NCBI GenBank assembly: GCA_963281155.1
Contig: CAUJLY010000001.1
Span: forward strand, 7,936,001-8,000,000
DNA length: 64,000 bases
Origin: Rhabditophanes sp. KR3021
Lineage: Eukaryota; Nematoda; Chromadorea; Rhabditida; Alloionematidae
Reading direction: 5' to 3'
Every line of letters begins with the position of its first letter. The first letter of the stretch is position 1. A program made the translations under genes and the position numbers. The notes beneath the pieces were generated by a model. The model made no database searches. It worked only from the letters and a program-made list of their open reading frames with translations, and had not been told where the DNA came from. This document shows positions 21,942 to 33,486 of the stretch, in pieces.

Positions 21942-22845
21942 AGGCAATTAATTTAAGTTGTAAAAAGATGTGGTTAATATTTACTTGTAATAATTTGTTG
22001 GACTTTGTAAATAAAAGTTATTTTAATTTGTGATTCACTATTAAAAAGGCACGTGATGATAGTGTCATACAACACATCAAATTATCATATTCGATGGTAA
22101 ATTTAGTTTAAGAGCCAAAATCGATCCACTACCAACTAAATTTGTTGTTGTGTGTGCCTCCAACATTTGAATGTCCCCATCCGTCCTATCTATACAAAAA
22201 AGATACTTTTAATAATCAGAACCGCGGCGCTTTTAACTTAAATCTTATCATCAGTCATTTAGTCTGGCGCAGTTTAGTTAAAGTGTTATTCCCTATTAAA
22301 CCCTTTATTTTTTATCTTTTTGTTAGGAAGCGGCACAAGTTTCAATGGAAGTGTAATTTAGGAAATTGCGTGATAGTATATGGTTCACAATTATTCATAC
22401 ATAAAGGTCGCTTCTTTTACGTGCCAACGGACATCAGATGGCATGAATAAATGTCTAAATTTAATCTAACATCATCAAAATATACTTATTTTAACGCCAT
22501 TTCTCGGCAATTTATTCATTTCCATGGCATGAAGTGACTAACCTTTATAATATCACAAAAGTGTCTACTTTGATGTGTTTCTCCTTTAATTTTGTGCAAA
22601 ATACGCACTTTTTAACAAACAATCTTTTAACTTCGAAGATGACAACACAAAGCTATCTAACTTTTAGAAGAACATGTCACAAAAGATATTATTATTATAT
22701 CTACACCATCACTTTGAAGGCTCACTAATATGACAGGATACTCTTATTTTCTTTTTGTTGTTTGTTTTAAGGCGCAACTATTATTTGTGAGCCTCTAAAT
22801 GTATCTTTGACGTTTATTTTGCTTTTTAGGCACGTTCTTTTTGAG
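21942..22845. other. Intergenic with candidate spliced-leader acceptor
   Basis: No gene was recognised here. A good acceptor (tttgctttttag) ends at 22829, 16 bp before the GDP-glucose phosphorylase ATG, with no matching upstream coding exon. That makes it a candidate trans-splice site. Confidence 0.5.
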
Positions 22846-24169
22846 ATGCCTAGATTTAATGGATTACAAGCTAATATGAATAGTCATCAGGCTAAGAATG
22901 TTAGGTCCAATTCGTTGTTTCAGTTGCCTGATCATTTGATTGCTGCTGTTCAAGCGGCGGAGATTTATCATTATGATAAGAGTAGTTTCATATTTGATTT
23001 GACGCAGTATGAATCTAGTCAGGCCGAGGATCTTGGGAAAGACGTATGTTTTCACAAATATAATTATATCTAAGACTATAATTGTATTCACTAAGCACTT
23101 CTAACCTATAATTCGATAATTAATTTTGTAGTTAACAATTCTCCTGACCGACAAATGGGAAGGTGCAAAAGCCTACAAGGTCTTCAACTATTCGCTCAAC
23201 TGCATGTACAAATTACTGGAAGGCAACTATAATCTGTCGATCCAATTAAATACTGAGCGTGGTGTTCTCCGAAGAAAGCCTCTCCGTTTCCGTGCCTTAG
23301 ACGAACCCTTCTCTCCTTTACGATGGAACTTCACCAAATTAAAAGAACATGAAATTCTACTGATGCTGAGGTGCACTGATCGAATTGACGAAGATTACAG
23401 CATCGAGCAAAACATCATAGCTGTGAATGCCAGTCCCCTAGAACGAGGTCATTCCTTAGTGATCCCGTCCTCCAACAAATGCCTCCCCCAATTAATAACC
23501 CCCCAAGCCATCCGAATGGGAACTGAAGTGATGCTGATGATGCGAGACCGAAACATGCACATCCTCTTCAATTCTCTGCTCGGCCAGGCATCCGTAAACC
23601 ACCTACACATGCATCTTATGAAATGGCCGTACGAGTCAGATTTAATTTACCGAGTAAGTGACCTTCCTACCAAATTAATTATCTTCATCATTTGACAGCG
23701 TTTCACCAAAATAGCAAAAGATCTTTATCTGGCAACGACACCATCCTGGTTTATTCAAGTTTTTGCAATTCAATTAAAAGGCTACCAACATTTAGATCCT
23801 TTTTTGGGGACGATTAATAGGTTGGTAGGGGTTTTGATTGAAAAAAAAGTGGCGCATAACTTTTTCTTCACAAGAGCGCCGCCTATTAGGACGGAGGGAG
23901 AGGAAAGGGTGGAAGTTAGAGTTGAGGATGTGGCTAGTTTGGTTACTTTGTATGTGTTCCCGAGGAAATCCGTTACCGGAGCCAAGCCTCCTACCAACTT
24001 CAATCCGGCCGCGTTGGAGTTGGCGGGGTGTATGACTGCTTATACTTATCGCTTTTTTGAGGCTGCTGACGAAGTTGGGGTGATTAGAATTGTTAAGGAT
24101 GAGGCTGTCTTAGAGGACCAACATTTTGAGTCGTTGAAGGAAAGTGTGCTGTTGGAATTTGCAGACTAA
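22846..24169 (+). CDS. GDP-D-glucose phosphorylase (HIT-like)
   Basis: Exons 22846-23043, 23132-23653 and 23699-24169, 396 residues, close to the 385 usual for the family. Recognisable blocks are FSPLRWNFTKL, IIAVNASPLERGHSLVIP, FNSLLGQASVNHLHMHL and the C-terminal VFPRKS. The histidine cluster HLHMH (about residues 223-227) is the catalytic nucleotidyl-transfer site. The enzyme phosphorolyses GDP-D-glucose to GDP and glucose-1-phosphate and is regarded as a clean-up activity for GDP-mannose metabolism; the C. elegans counterpart is C10F3.4. It is cytosolic, with no signal peptide. Confidence 0.9.
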
Positions 24170-25304
24170 TATGAGTCACAATAAAAAATTGAAGCTTAAT
24201 TACCACCACATTAATAATCACTCCATATGTATTGTAATTAAAAGAGTATCTATGCATAATTAGTATTGTGTCTTTTAATTGAAAGTAATAATAATAAAAG
24301 CTATATACATAATAAGAATTTTATAAAATCAAGTTGGGCTGGTTTGTTTGACTCTTTAATATATCTATTTAAATTCATTTTCTGTTGAATATTTTTATTT
24401 TATTTTTACCTTCGTTTTTTGCTGAATCAAAAAAGTGTGTTTAAATGTTTGTGTACAAAATTGCTTCAAAAGGTATAGACGCTGTATGTGTATAAAAGAA
24501 ATCACAAAAATTTGATTTAATGAAACAGTATTTTGGTGGTTGAAACCTGTTTCGAACATATCATGTTCATCATATCATCATGAGTAATCTTTTACTTAAT
24601 CAAGATTAGAAGAAAAGTGAAATTTTTACCCATCATATAAATGCATAAAGAGATTTGCTAGAGGTGGCAGCCTACAAATTTACTATTAAAAAAGGTGTTG
24701 GTGTGTAGTGGTAAATTTTATGTTCCGTATAGTTTTGTTTGTTTGCAGAGTAATCGGTTAAGGCAATTGTTAAAGTACTCTTATTTGTTGCCTTTTGGGG
24801 GTGGTTGATCTTCTTTTGTAACCTCCATATTTAAGATAGCTTAAAATGACTTTTGGTGGTATTTGGTTTCGTATGACTTTGGTGCTATTTGATTTTGTAT
24901 AAATTTTAGGTAATCTTTGTTGGTGACGTCTCATTAATTTAAATGGCAGAAGATTGCTTTGGTTTCCTACTTTGATTTAATGTTGTTTTTGAGATCTTTG
25001 AACGTAATTTTGCAAATTGTACTAGCTTTTTCAAAACTTGTTCTTATTTAGAAACTTTTTCTTTCAATTAAATGTATTTTTGTTAATAATTTGTGATCAT
25101 CGAGAACACAGAAAGTTATTAAAAGGAAATTACTCATATTTGACAGGAAATGCATTGTCTGTTTGGTTTAATTTGTTTTATTGTAGATTGTCATTTTTTA
25201 AAGTTACTATTAAAAGGGGTTCCTTAAGTCTTTTTTGAACAAAGAAAGTTGCCTCTATATAGGTGACATTTTGCGGTAAGGTTAATTAGTGCGTTTCAGT
25301 TATT
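24170..25304. other. Intergenic 1.1 kb, no gene seen
   Basis: AT-rich. A gcgtttcag acceptor ends at 25299, just before the ATG of the Reeler gene, and is a possible spliced-leader site. The frame at 25038-25238 is hydrophobic and Phe-rich but lacks a supporting context. Confidence 0.45.
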
Positions 25305-26668
25305 ATGTTTCTGTTAAAAGTTTTGCTCCTTTTGACGGTAGTTCCCAATTTATATTACACTTGGTCAGATGGTTCGCCATGTTCTCGGCATCAGATGTTA
25401 TCCATGAATCCAGCAGAGGCTCCAGAGCACGAAGGAGGCTTGCAATTAACTGAACCACCTTATGAGATCGTAGTGTCATCAAGATGTTATTGGAGAAATA
25501 CACCTATCGTTGGTAAATGAACCATCATTAAACCATATCTAACATTCTTTTTTAAGTAACTCTCAAAGGAAAGACAAATAAACTAAAGTTCAAAGGCTTC
25601 CAACTACAAGCTCATGTATTTAATGGACCAGAAAAAGGTACAGCCAAGGGGAGTTTTGTTCGTTTAGACGATAATGGCTCCTGGCAATTGCAATGTTTCA
25701 AATCAAACACCTCTGCCACACATTCGCATCACGAAAAGAAGAGTGAATTAAAGTTGTGGTGGAAGAGTGAAAGAGAAGACACTGAAACGATTCAGTTTGT
25801 CGCCACAGTCGTTGAATCTATAAAGGTATTTTGGGTTCAATCAGTATTGAGTGTACCTATTCCACCATGTAAAGTAGAACGAGAATTCGGACCTTGGTCC
25901 CCACAACCAATCACAGCCCCTCCACAGCCTGACCAATTCAAAATAGAAACATCAAACATCTTCAGAACTGGTAGAACAAATTTGCAAAAATTAGCCCTTC
26001 AAAAAGATATCAGAGACGACAGGATATCTACTCAAAACACAAAGGTTCCAGGGAGATTACCATCTTCAGTATCACCAGAACAAGACTTTAAACAAGGTAA
26101 GATAATAGTTTTAAAAAAGCAGAAAACGTTAAGTCACGTTATTCCTTTGGGTGATATGGAAATTCTTCATGCTTCTTCTTCAGTGGCTACGACGACAAGG
26201 AGAGGAATGGTGCGAGATGGAAATATCCAGCCGAGGTTGAATAATTTTGTCAGTAATCAGGTAGTTACGGCTGCCCCTATTTCTATGAATAGGCAACAGG
26301 CAAATACCGTTGGAACCTCTAGAGAGGCTAATACTTTTGCGACCAGGCAACAACAGCCTAATCCAAGTATTAATAGACAACCTAACATTAATATGCAACC
26401 TAACATTAATAGACAACAACCAACAACATTTGTTGTGCGAGCTCAAACTCAAGCTCCGAATTCTAATTTTGTCACCAGACCACCTCAGCAAAGACAAACC
26501 ATGTCTCGAAATGTAAACAGATCCATGGGCATGTCCAGACAACGAACCGGTACAACTGTTTGCATGGATCGTGCTTCTCCTCAAAGATGCTTCTCATGGG
26601 CTAGATTTTGCTTCACGTCACCTACAATCAGACAAGCTTGTAATCGGACTTGTAGGGTTTGCCAATAA
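25305..26668 (+). CDS. Secreted Reeler-domain protein with C-terminal ShK domain
   Basis: Exons 25305-25512 and 25557-26668, with a likely further intron at 26097-26183 (gtaaga ... cttcttcag). That intron is 87 nt with no stop, so retention would stay in frame: 410 or 439 residues. A signal peptide leads into a Reeler (defence-protein) domain: DGSPCSRHQMLSMNPAEAPE, PYEIVV, TLKGKTNKLKFKGFQLQA, GSWQLQCFKSNTSATHS and KKSELKLWW. A long Gln/Asn/Arg-rich linker contains imperfect INRQPN/NMQPN repeats. The end is a six-cysteine ShK-type domain starting VCMDRASPQRCFSWARFC. Reeler proteins are extracellular and in insects take part in immune recognition. In nematodes ShK modules are common on secreted proteins and do not imply a toxin. 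Confidence 0.82.
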
Positions 26669-27905
26669 GGTTTTAAATTTATTTTTTAGTTTAATAAAAA
26701 ATGTTTTTTTGATTAATTTAAATAAAAATTAAGAGGTTGTTTGTTGTTTTCTTAATTAAAATCTGAAAATATATACTGATCCTAGAAATTGGCTATTATT
26801 AAGCATCCATCCTGAACATCTATTTGATATACTTTTTGTGGTCCGATTAAAAACAACTTTTGTGCAGGCAAGAACATACTAGTACCGTAAAATGTAATCT
26901 TGAAGTTATTTCAAAGAAAAAATGCTTGCTAATTTAGTTTATGGCATTATCTATTTCCACTAACGAAAAGAACATCAAATGTAATCCCTACACACAAATT
27001 CGAAGATTTGAAAATATGCTGCTTGAATTACTGCAAAGATATTGACTCAAAAATAATGTTTAAAGATGATTTGTTTTTGATTATAATTTCAATTAAGCTA
27101 TTTTTGATTGAGATTGGTGCTTAAATTACTCGGATTTGAATAAAGAGATGCAACAGATTAAATGTTTATAAGTTTTACTGCTTATCAATTTGAAAAAATA
27201 AGCCATAATAATGTGTTTGTTCATGAATTTTAAATATAAAACTTAATTTAAGCAGATGCAGTTTTCATAACGTCGATTTGAAGTGCACACGTATTATTGC
27301 TTGTAGTATGATGAGTTGAGTATGAAACGGTGCATTATAGTTTGTACACTAACAATCCTTAATATTAAATCCAAACTAAGGTTCATTTAAATAGTCCTTA
27401 ATCCAACGACGTTAATGATCGGATTAATTAATCATTTGTTTTTAATTTAAGCTGTCCTTCTTTGCATGAGTTATTTTTAGACTGCTTCAATTTTTAGTAA
27501 ACCACCATCTTCCTTTTAATAAATTTATTACATTAGTTAGAAGATTAAAGATTTCATACTATTTAAGAATATCACAACCATTATATTTGTTTTAATCCTT
27601 GATTACACCAAAATACGGTTGATTCGTTTGTCATTGAAACTATGCCTAACCACATTTGTCCCTACTAATATTTGGACGATACTTTTTAATAAATTCAACT
27701 CTGAGAGATTCGGTGTAAATTGATGGCAATGCTCAGTAATAATAAATACAGATCCAATCACAAAAAGCATCTTATTATTATCCATATTCCCTTTTTATTG
27801 AATAAAAAGATTGCTAAGTCTCTAATTTTGGTTGTAATGCAATGAAACAGTCAAAAAGTTGTTTTTAGGGATGAAAGCAATTAGCTCCGAGTTGACAAAA
27901 AGATA
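26669..27905. other. Intergenic 1.2 kb, no gene seen
   Basis: AT-rich with no convincing ORF. The last bases hold the T run (tttttg on the minus strand) that would terminate the tRNA transcript. Confidence 0.5.
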
Positions 27906-27977
27906 CTCCCAGCCAGGGAATCGAACCCTGGTCTCGCACGTGACAGGCGCGGATACTCACCACTATACTAGCTGGGA
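27906..27977 (-). tRNA. tRNA-Asp (GUC)
   Basis: Read on the minus strand, the acceptor stem TCCCAGC pairs perfectly with GCTGGGA, with discriminator G. The D arm is TAGTATAGTGGTGAGTA, the anticodon loop CTGTCAC (GTC) sits on a five-pair stem, and the T arm contains GGTTCGATTCC. It has no intron. Internal A and B boxes are intact and a TTTTT terminator follows, so it should be functional. Confidence 0.98.
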
Positions 27978-29266
27978 CTGTAGGTAATGCCTTCAGTTTG
28001 ACTTAAAAAAAATTTTTTTTTTATCATGGAAGAAAAGGAACTTTTAACTAGTTTATTTTATTCTAATTATTACTATTACATCAATGGAGGTGGTAATCAA
28101 CAGTACATAATATCGAAAAATATCCACTATTTAGCTGTGTTTATTATGGGTAAGAGTTGACTCGATTAAAAACAAAGGTTTATAATGCTGTATAATGCTG
28201 TATAATGGTGAGTTTAATCTTGTTTTAGGGTAGATCATAAGCAATATCACAAACGGACCCACCTATTTAGAATGAATAAGAGACGCCATATTGCTTGTAG
28301 GTGGATGTATTTTGAAAGAAATGCTAACAGTAGATTGGCGCTACCATGTTTATATAAAATTAAAGATGGTTGGCAATCAAAATGTTCATCAGACACGGAA
28401 AGGTTTTATTAATCTTATTTTCTTTTGCAATCGGTCTATTTCCGTTGGATGATTCCCCCCTCTTTCTAGATGAAGCCATTTCCATTAAGAGTTTTTGCCA
28501 GGAAAACATTATGTTACCAAATTTATTTATGTAGCATAATTTGAATACAAAGTGTTCTTGTTGATTTCGATTAAGGTAATTGTATAAATATGATTAAAGA
28601 TTCATACTACTTCGTACAAGTATTTATTAAAATACTTACAAATTTAGGTTTATTGGCACGTTTTATAATACCGGTTGCAATCGGCACATAAAACATTTCT
28701 CTATCAAGTTTAAGTTACAATTAACATTAAATAATTTCGTTTGTTTCGCAACTTTGTTCATAATCAACCAAACTGTTTGAAGTTAACCTTAAACAAAGAG
28801 TTGGGTCTCTTTAATGTAGAAATTTGAAATATTCTGTAGGAGGACACAAAATGGTTGAGACAACCTGTAACTCATTGCCAGTTGGTTTGTCGCTCTAACT
28901 AAGAATTGTCTTTACACAATAGCTTCTTTCGGGATATATTTCTGGGACATCCTGATGCAGTGGAAGTAGAATATATACTTATTCAATGTACTCCAGTTTA
29001 ATGGACAAATTATTATGGCCAGAAAAGTGGGTCAAAGACAATGTTACTTTTTTATTATTCATATTATAAAAACATAGTTAAAATCTAATTGATGTGTCAA
29101 TTAATAGATGTAATAGAACGGCTGAGGGAAAGAATTAACTTGTTTATTAGAAAAAAGAATATGTGTTGTTTGGATAGTGTATATCCTGACCCAGCTCTCC
29201 TGGAAACACAAACTGAATAAGATGGATATGTTGAACAATTGCAACCCTGCAGGCAGTATAAGTTAA
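27978..29266. other. Intergenic with short coding-like fragments
   Basis: The region holds a 10-bp tandem repeat (annotated separately) and a fragment at about 28918-28970 reading FFRDIFLGHPDA, echoed at 30464. A 42-codon forward ORF at 29092-29220 (MCQLIDVIERLRERINLFIR then KKN...) has a helical, non-AT-driven composition. A 46-codon ORF at 28272-28412 follows a ctatttag acceptor. None can be tied to a gene. Confidence 0.35.
28181..28210. repeat. Short tandem repeat, 10 bp x 3
   Basis: Three adjacent copies of tataatgctg, the last with one substitution (tataatggtg). Confidence 0.8.
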
Positions 29267-29640
29267 TTAATACGAATTCAAATTAAGAACTAACGTTTCT
29301 TTTTTGGGAGAATTACGGGCCTCACTTTCTTCAGAAGTACTATCAAGTCCTTGAGTATTTTTGTTTGATGGTCTACCTCTTTTTTTAGACAAGATGGTTA
29401 GATTCTTCCTAATTAATTTGTTATTCGTCCGTTCCAATATTTGCTTATTTCTAGCCACATAATTAATAAATTGAATGTTATTCTAAATTAAGTAGATGGA
29501 AATCAACTTACATCTAAATTATTGTCAACATACTCCCAGTTTGCATCTTTCCTCGCACAGTTTTCCCACCAGACTAAAGCTTGTAAATCATGGTCACGAC
29601 GTCGAGTTCTTAGAACTTTATAGACGACTTGTATGTCCAT
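29267..29640 (-). CDS. Short chromodomain protein
   Basis: Two exons, 29640-29512 and 29482-29267, joined in phase 0 by a 29-bp intron (gtaagt ... taatttag), encode 114 residues. Residues 4-55 fit a chromodomain: VVYKVLRTRRRDHDLQALV, WWENCARKDANWEYVDNNLD, then IQFINYVARNK in the C-terminal helix. The aromatic cage is partly kept (Y and W residues). A basic stretch with an AT-hook-like core (KKRGRPSNK) follows. There is no chromo-shadow domain. It could be a small HP1-like chromatin reader or a remnant of a chromodomain integrase, but no integrase is nearby. An in-mRNA ATG at 29666 is out of frame by one base with the domain, which may hide the true N-terminus. Confidence 0.6.
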
Positions 29641-31417
29641 CCTTCGCTTGAAGAGTCAGACTCCATAATGAAATAAAATTTAAATTCTGAAATAAAAGAT
29701 ATGTTAAGGACAGAATGAGATGTAAATTATTAAAACATTGGTAAGCACGAATGTTTTTAGGATACACCGATTGGTGAAAAACACACAAATTGTGTCGAGA
29801 CCAATTAAACTAACCCATGAGTTGAACAGCTTTGAATTTTGCTACATTGTATTGTATGAGTAAAGAATTATTTCAAACGATACCTAATGTAAAGACAAAC
29901 AATAAATTGAAATGAATCAATCAACAAAAGGACACGCCTAATTTTATACCTTCAAAATTTGAATCCATAAAATAAGAATATATGTGAAGTATTGATATGC
30001 ATATTAACTTTCACTTTAATATCTATCACAAAAATAGATTACTTTTTAGGATAATAACAAGAAAAGTGATTTGTTTAGTTTTTATGTTGGAATAATAATT
30101 GTGCCAATGTAAATAAGTAATGTAAATGTTGTTTGATAAGTACGTGAAACTTACTTATAACATTTTGGGGGTCTTTTGATGTTAAAGTTTTTATACTTCA
30201 TTAAATCAGAAAATACTTTAAAGACGACTTATACCAACACATTTAGTGCTATATGTTTTTGGCATTGGAGTATCATTCTGACTAGAGGTTTCTTTTATAT
30301 TCAAAAATATTTACGCTTTTTTAGTTAGTGTATGCTGATTGTTTCGCAATATCTTATTTTTTCCAAATGGTTTCTCTCCTCTCTTCCGAAATTCCTTTGA
30401 GAAGCGAGGACTGTTTGAGATGGTTTTGTCCAGACTTCCAAAACTTTAATGATGGCGTATGATGAATTCTTTCGGAAAATATTCGATGAACACCCAGATG
30501 CAAAAAGACTTGATTGCCCTGGTTATCGACTCGTGATATTAACGTGTTTTACTATATGTTAATCGAAAGATGGATCTGATTTCCTCAATGACGGAAATAT
30601 TTTGGAGATGGTAAATGTTGCCTATACTTTTATTATTTCTAAGATTCGGGTGAGTTAAAATGATTTATAATTTGATTTTTACACTTTCTAGGAGCATTCA
30701 TAAACTCAGTTAATTATAATAAAGCACATTTTTACAATTCCAACAACTGTCGTAATTGTTTTATTTAAATTAACCTACTTTTTTATAAATAGCTTGTTGG
30801 TCACTTAATTTTTTGGTCTCCTTAAATTTAGTATTCCACATGTTAACATCATGAAACGAATTAATATTAAAATATTTGTTATTGCTGGACTTATTTGAAG
30901 ATATTTTTAAATCAGCATAACTCTTGGGCCATTTCCTCAATAACAATGGTAACTTCGTCGATAGTAACGTTTGTGGCTGTCTGAAATATAAAATAATAAA
31001 TATGCAAAAATATATTTTTTTATATGTAGATGGGATAACTCCTGATTTTGTTTGTTTTTCTTAGACAATCTGGCTTCGAATTATTTAATTATGGTTTAAC
31101 CTTTAGTTAATTAAAAATAACTTGGCAAAAAGTTGACTCAGGTTTGATTTTGTTAATTTCAGCGGACTTTCATAACAGGTCTATGATTTATAATCATCGT
31201 CAACGAGTTGCGAACCCGCGTCGTTGTCTATCGAAAGGTTTATTTTAACCACTCTGACAAACAGACTTCACTCAAACTCATTTCTTTTAGACTAACATAT
31301 AAATGTTGACAACGACAAATGGAATATCTAACGAAAATTTGAATTTAACTTTGCCTAAAACCAAATATAAGCCTTCCTAAATTAGATAAAAAAGCTCAAA
31401 TTGCACCAATATATTTC
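29641..31417. other. Intergenic 1.8 kb with one possible gene relic
   Basis: A ttttatttcag acceptor (minus strand, about 29684-29694) lies just upstream of the chromodomain gene. Apart from the relic at 30367-30562, nothing was recognised. Confidence 0.4.
30367..30562 (+). pseudogene. Possible broken small gene, weakly globin-like
   Basis: An ATG frame reading SSEIPLRSEDCLRWFCPDFQ ends in TGA at 30460. The overlapping frame at 30458 continues MAYDEFFRKIFDEHPDA, so one base separates the halves. The second part resembles the globin B-C helix pattern (FF..IF..HP..). The match is too short to assign, and chance cannot be excluded. Confidence 0.25.
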
Positions 31418-32273
31418 ATGATCCTATTCGCCGCCATGGATCCTCCCAAAATCACCGCTCAACCCGTAACTTGCCAAATACTCAAGCTTTGTACTGCTAC
31501 TAATGCTACCCCAAAGACCATGAAAATCGCAGCCATTGCCTTGACGTCTTTTGCTCTAGGGTACGTTGCTTACAGGTACTACATCGGTGGCTGTTTGTGT
31601 GGCCCTGACACCGAGACCTTGAAACGTGTCCCTCCAAAGCAGCCATCTTCCTCCCGCATACAACCACCTGCTGATGGAGCACCACTTACTGGATCTGCTG
31701 ATGTTAGTTTCGAGATTATACCTTCTTCAAACGTCTCAACTGCTCAAGGAACCGATGGGGTACGTGGACAAGATAAAATTTAAATATTATAAAATTAGTA
31801 TGTTTGATGGTATGTGTGCTTTATATAGTTACTTAAATACGCCACCTCCTATCAATAAACTTTCTTTTAACCAATTTTCTTTTGAATATTACTATATATG
31901 CCACATTTACATTCCTTTATATGTATTTTAAATCAAAACTAACAATGCAATGTTGTGCTACAACTTATTAATCATGTTTGTGCTATTTTAGGAAAAGACA
32001 AATGACAGTCTCGGTAACGGAAGTTTCATTTCGGATATGGACGGTTCTAAATTTCAAAATTTGACTCATATCAAATTTTATAAAGTGTGTCCTTCTGTCC
32101 TGTCTTCTGACGAGTGCTCCAACAATTCGTACGATTCACAAGAATCATCCCCCCACACTCAAATCACAAGCGAAAAAAGAGCTTCAGCATTTGCTGACGC
32201 CCAAGCAAGGCTGGTCGAGTTTCTTCACCTTCAGTCTAACCAAAAATTGGATCAACTAGATAATAATAAGTGA
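31418..32273 (+). CDS. Orphan single-span membrane protein
   Basis: Exons 31418-31759 and 31992-32273, 207 residues; a second in-frame ATG at 31436 could be the start instead. One membrane span (IAAIALTSFALGYVAYRYYI, about residues 36-56) is followed by a CLCGP motif and a Ser/Thr/Pro-rich, then acidic and Asn-rich, hydrophilic tail ending in a helix (FADAQARLVEFLHLQSNQK). There is no cleavable signal peptide. I do not recognise the family. The splice signals and composition support a real gene. Confidence 0.6.
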
Positions 32274-32554
32274 AACAATGGTAGAAGATTCAACCCAAAA
32301 TTAACATAAAAACATCTTTATCAATAATGTACTAATTTTAAACTATACACATATCGTGCACACTTCCCAATAAAAAGTAATTGTATCCCATAATATTATC
32401 TATTACCATCTAGACACATAAAAACATATTAATAATTTGATTGCATCAACACATATGTGTTATCAGTAGACACTACTAAAAAAGTTTTTCGTTTGGAATA
32501 AATATTGATTTGTGGTCAAATTACAAAATATACCATTCCTTACAGTGAAAGATT
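32274..32554. other. Short intergenic spacer
   Basis: AT-rich spacer between two forward orphan genes; nothing recognised. Confidence 0.4.
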
Positions 32555-33239
32555 ATGCAAGTAATTAGACATATATCTTTATTCTCGCTGGTGCCCTTAA
32601 TATTGGGTTTGGAGACGATATTAAAAACAGAACAATGCGATTCTACTTGCACGTTAGATGACCAAAGTTCTTCTAAATGTTGGTCCTCAAATTTAAATTA
32701 TTTTGAATCTGCTTTAATTGGTCAAATAAGAAATTACGTTTTAGCTCAGGTAAGCACATTTGCAATTGATATAAATAAATATATTTACATTACATTTAAA
32801 TAAACAGGCTACTCGTTTTCATTTTGATAAAACACTCGTACTGGCTGATGAACTTAAGAGTTCAATTTCCCGACTTAATGAAGTAGCCAAAGAACCTGTC
32901 GAAGATGAAAATAATGCTGTTTCGTATGACACAGTTGCTGAGGCCGTTAGGGGAATGTTTGAGGACATTAAATTAGTTAGTAATGAGACGGTGCCAGCTG
33001 AGAAGTACCAAGTTACTTGTCCGGTAGGTTGCCAAGCAGATGCTGATGTGTTTTTTGTGTTATCAATGGTTTCAATTGGTTTTACTGTCTTATTAGCTTT
33101 AACTTATTTGATCATTACTTTCATAAGAGATTACAAGGACGCTGAAGCCTCAAAGCTACTTGATCCCCGGGCAACTTTACTTAAAAAACCAAAGAAATCA
33201 AAGAAAAAAGAATCCTCTAATAGTGTGGGAGCTTTATAA
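32555..33239 (+). CDS. Orphan type I membrane protein
   Basis: Exons 32555-32749 and 32808-33239, joined in phase 0; 208 residues. The signal peptide is MQVIRHISLFSLVPLILGLE. A roughly 135-residue lumenal domain has four to five cysteines (QCDSTCTL, KCW, VTCPVGC) and a helical middle. One membrane span (VFFVLSMVSIGFTVLLALTY, about 151-175) precedes a short cytosolic tail ending in a lysine-rich stretch (KKPKKSKKKESS). The lysine-rich tail could act in ER retention or membrane association, but that is only suggestive. No family was recognised. Confidence 0.65.
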
Positions 33240-33486
33240 TGAAAACATTTTAAATAAAATTGCTTCTTTTCTTTTTTTACTCACGGCATTACACAACATA
33301 CAAACAAAAGTAGTATAGCTTCAATACAATCTAAATTCATCACCTCTTACACACAAAGGCTTTTTGAATCATGGCTAAAATTAATCATAAAAATACATTA
33401 AACAATCATGCTTTTGAACAAAAACCGAATGTAGCTGAGAAAAGTTGGTAACATTTATCCCATTCTCATTAAAATTGCTTGTCTTG
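33240..33486. other. Short intergenic spacer
   Basis: AATAAA at 33253 would serve the upstream gene; nothing else was recognised. Confidence 0.4.

Noticed and set aside
26550..26666. ShK domain read as a toxin
   Set aside because: ShK modules occur on many harmless secreted nematode proteins, and here it is a terminal module of a Reeler protein.
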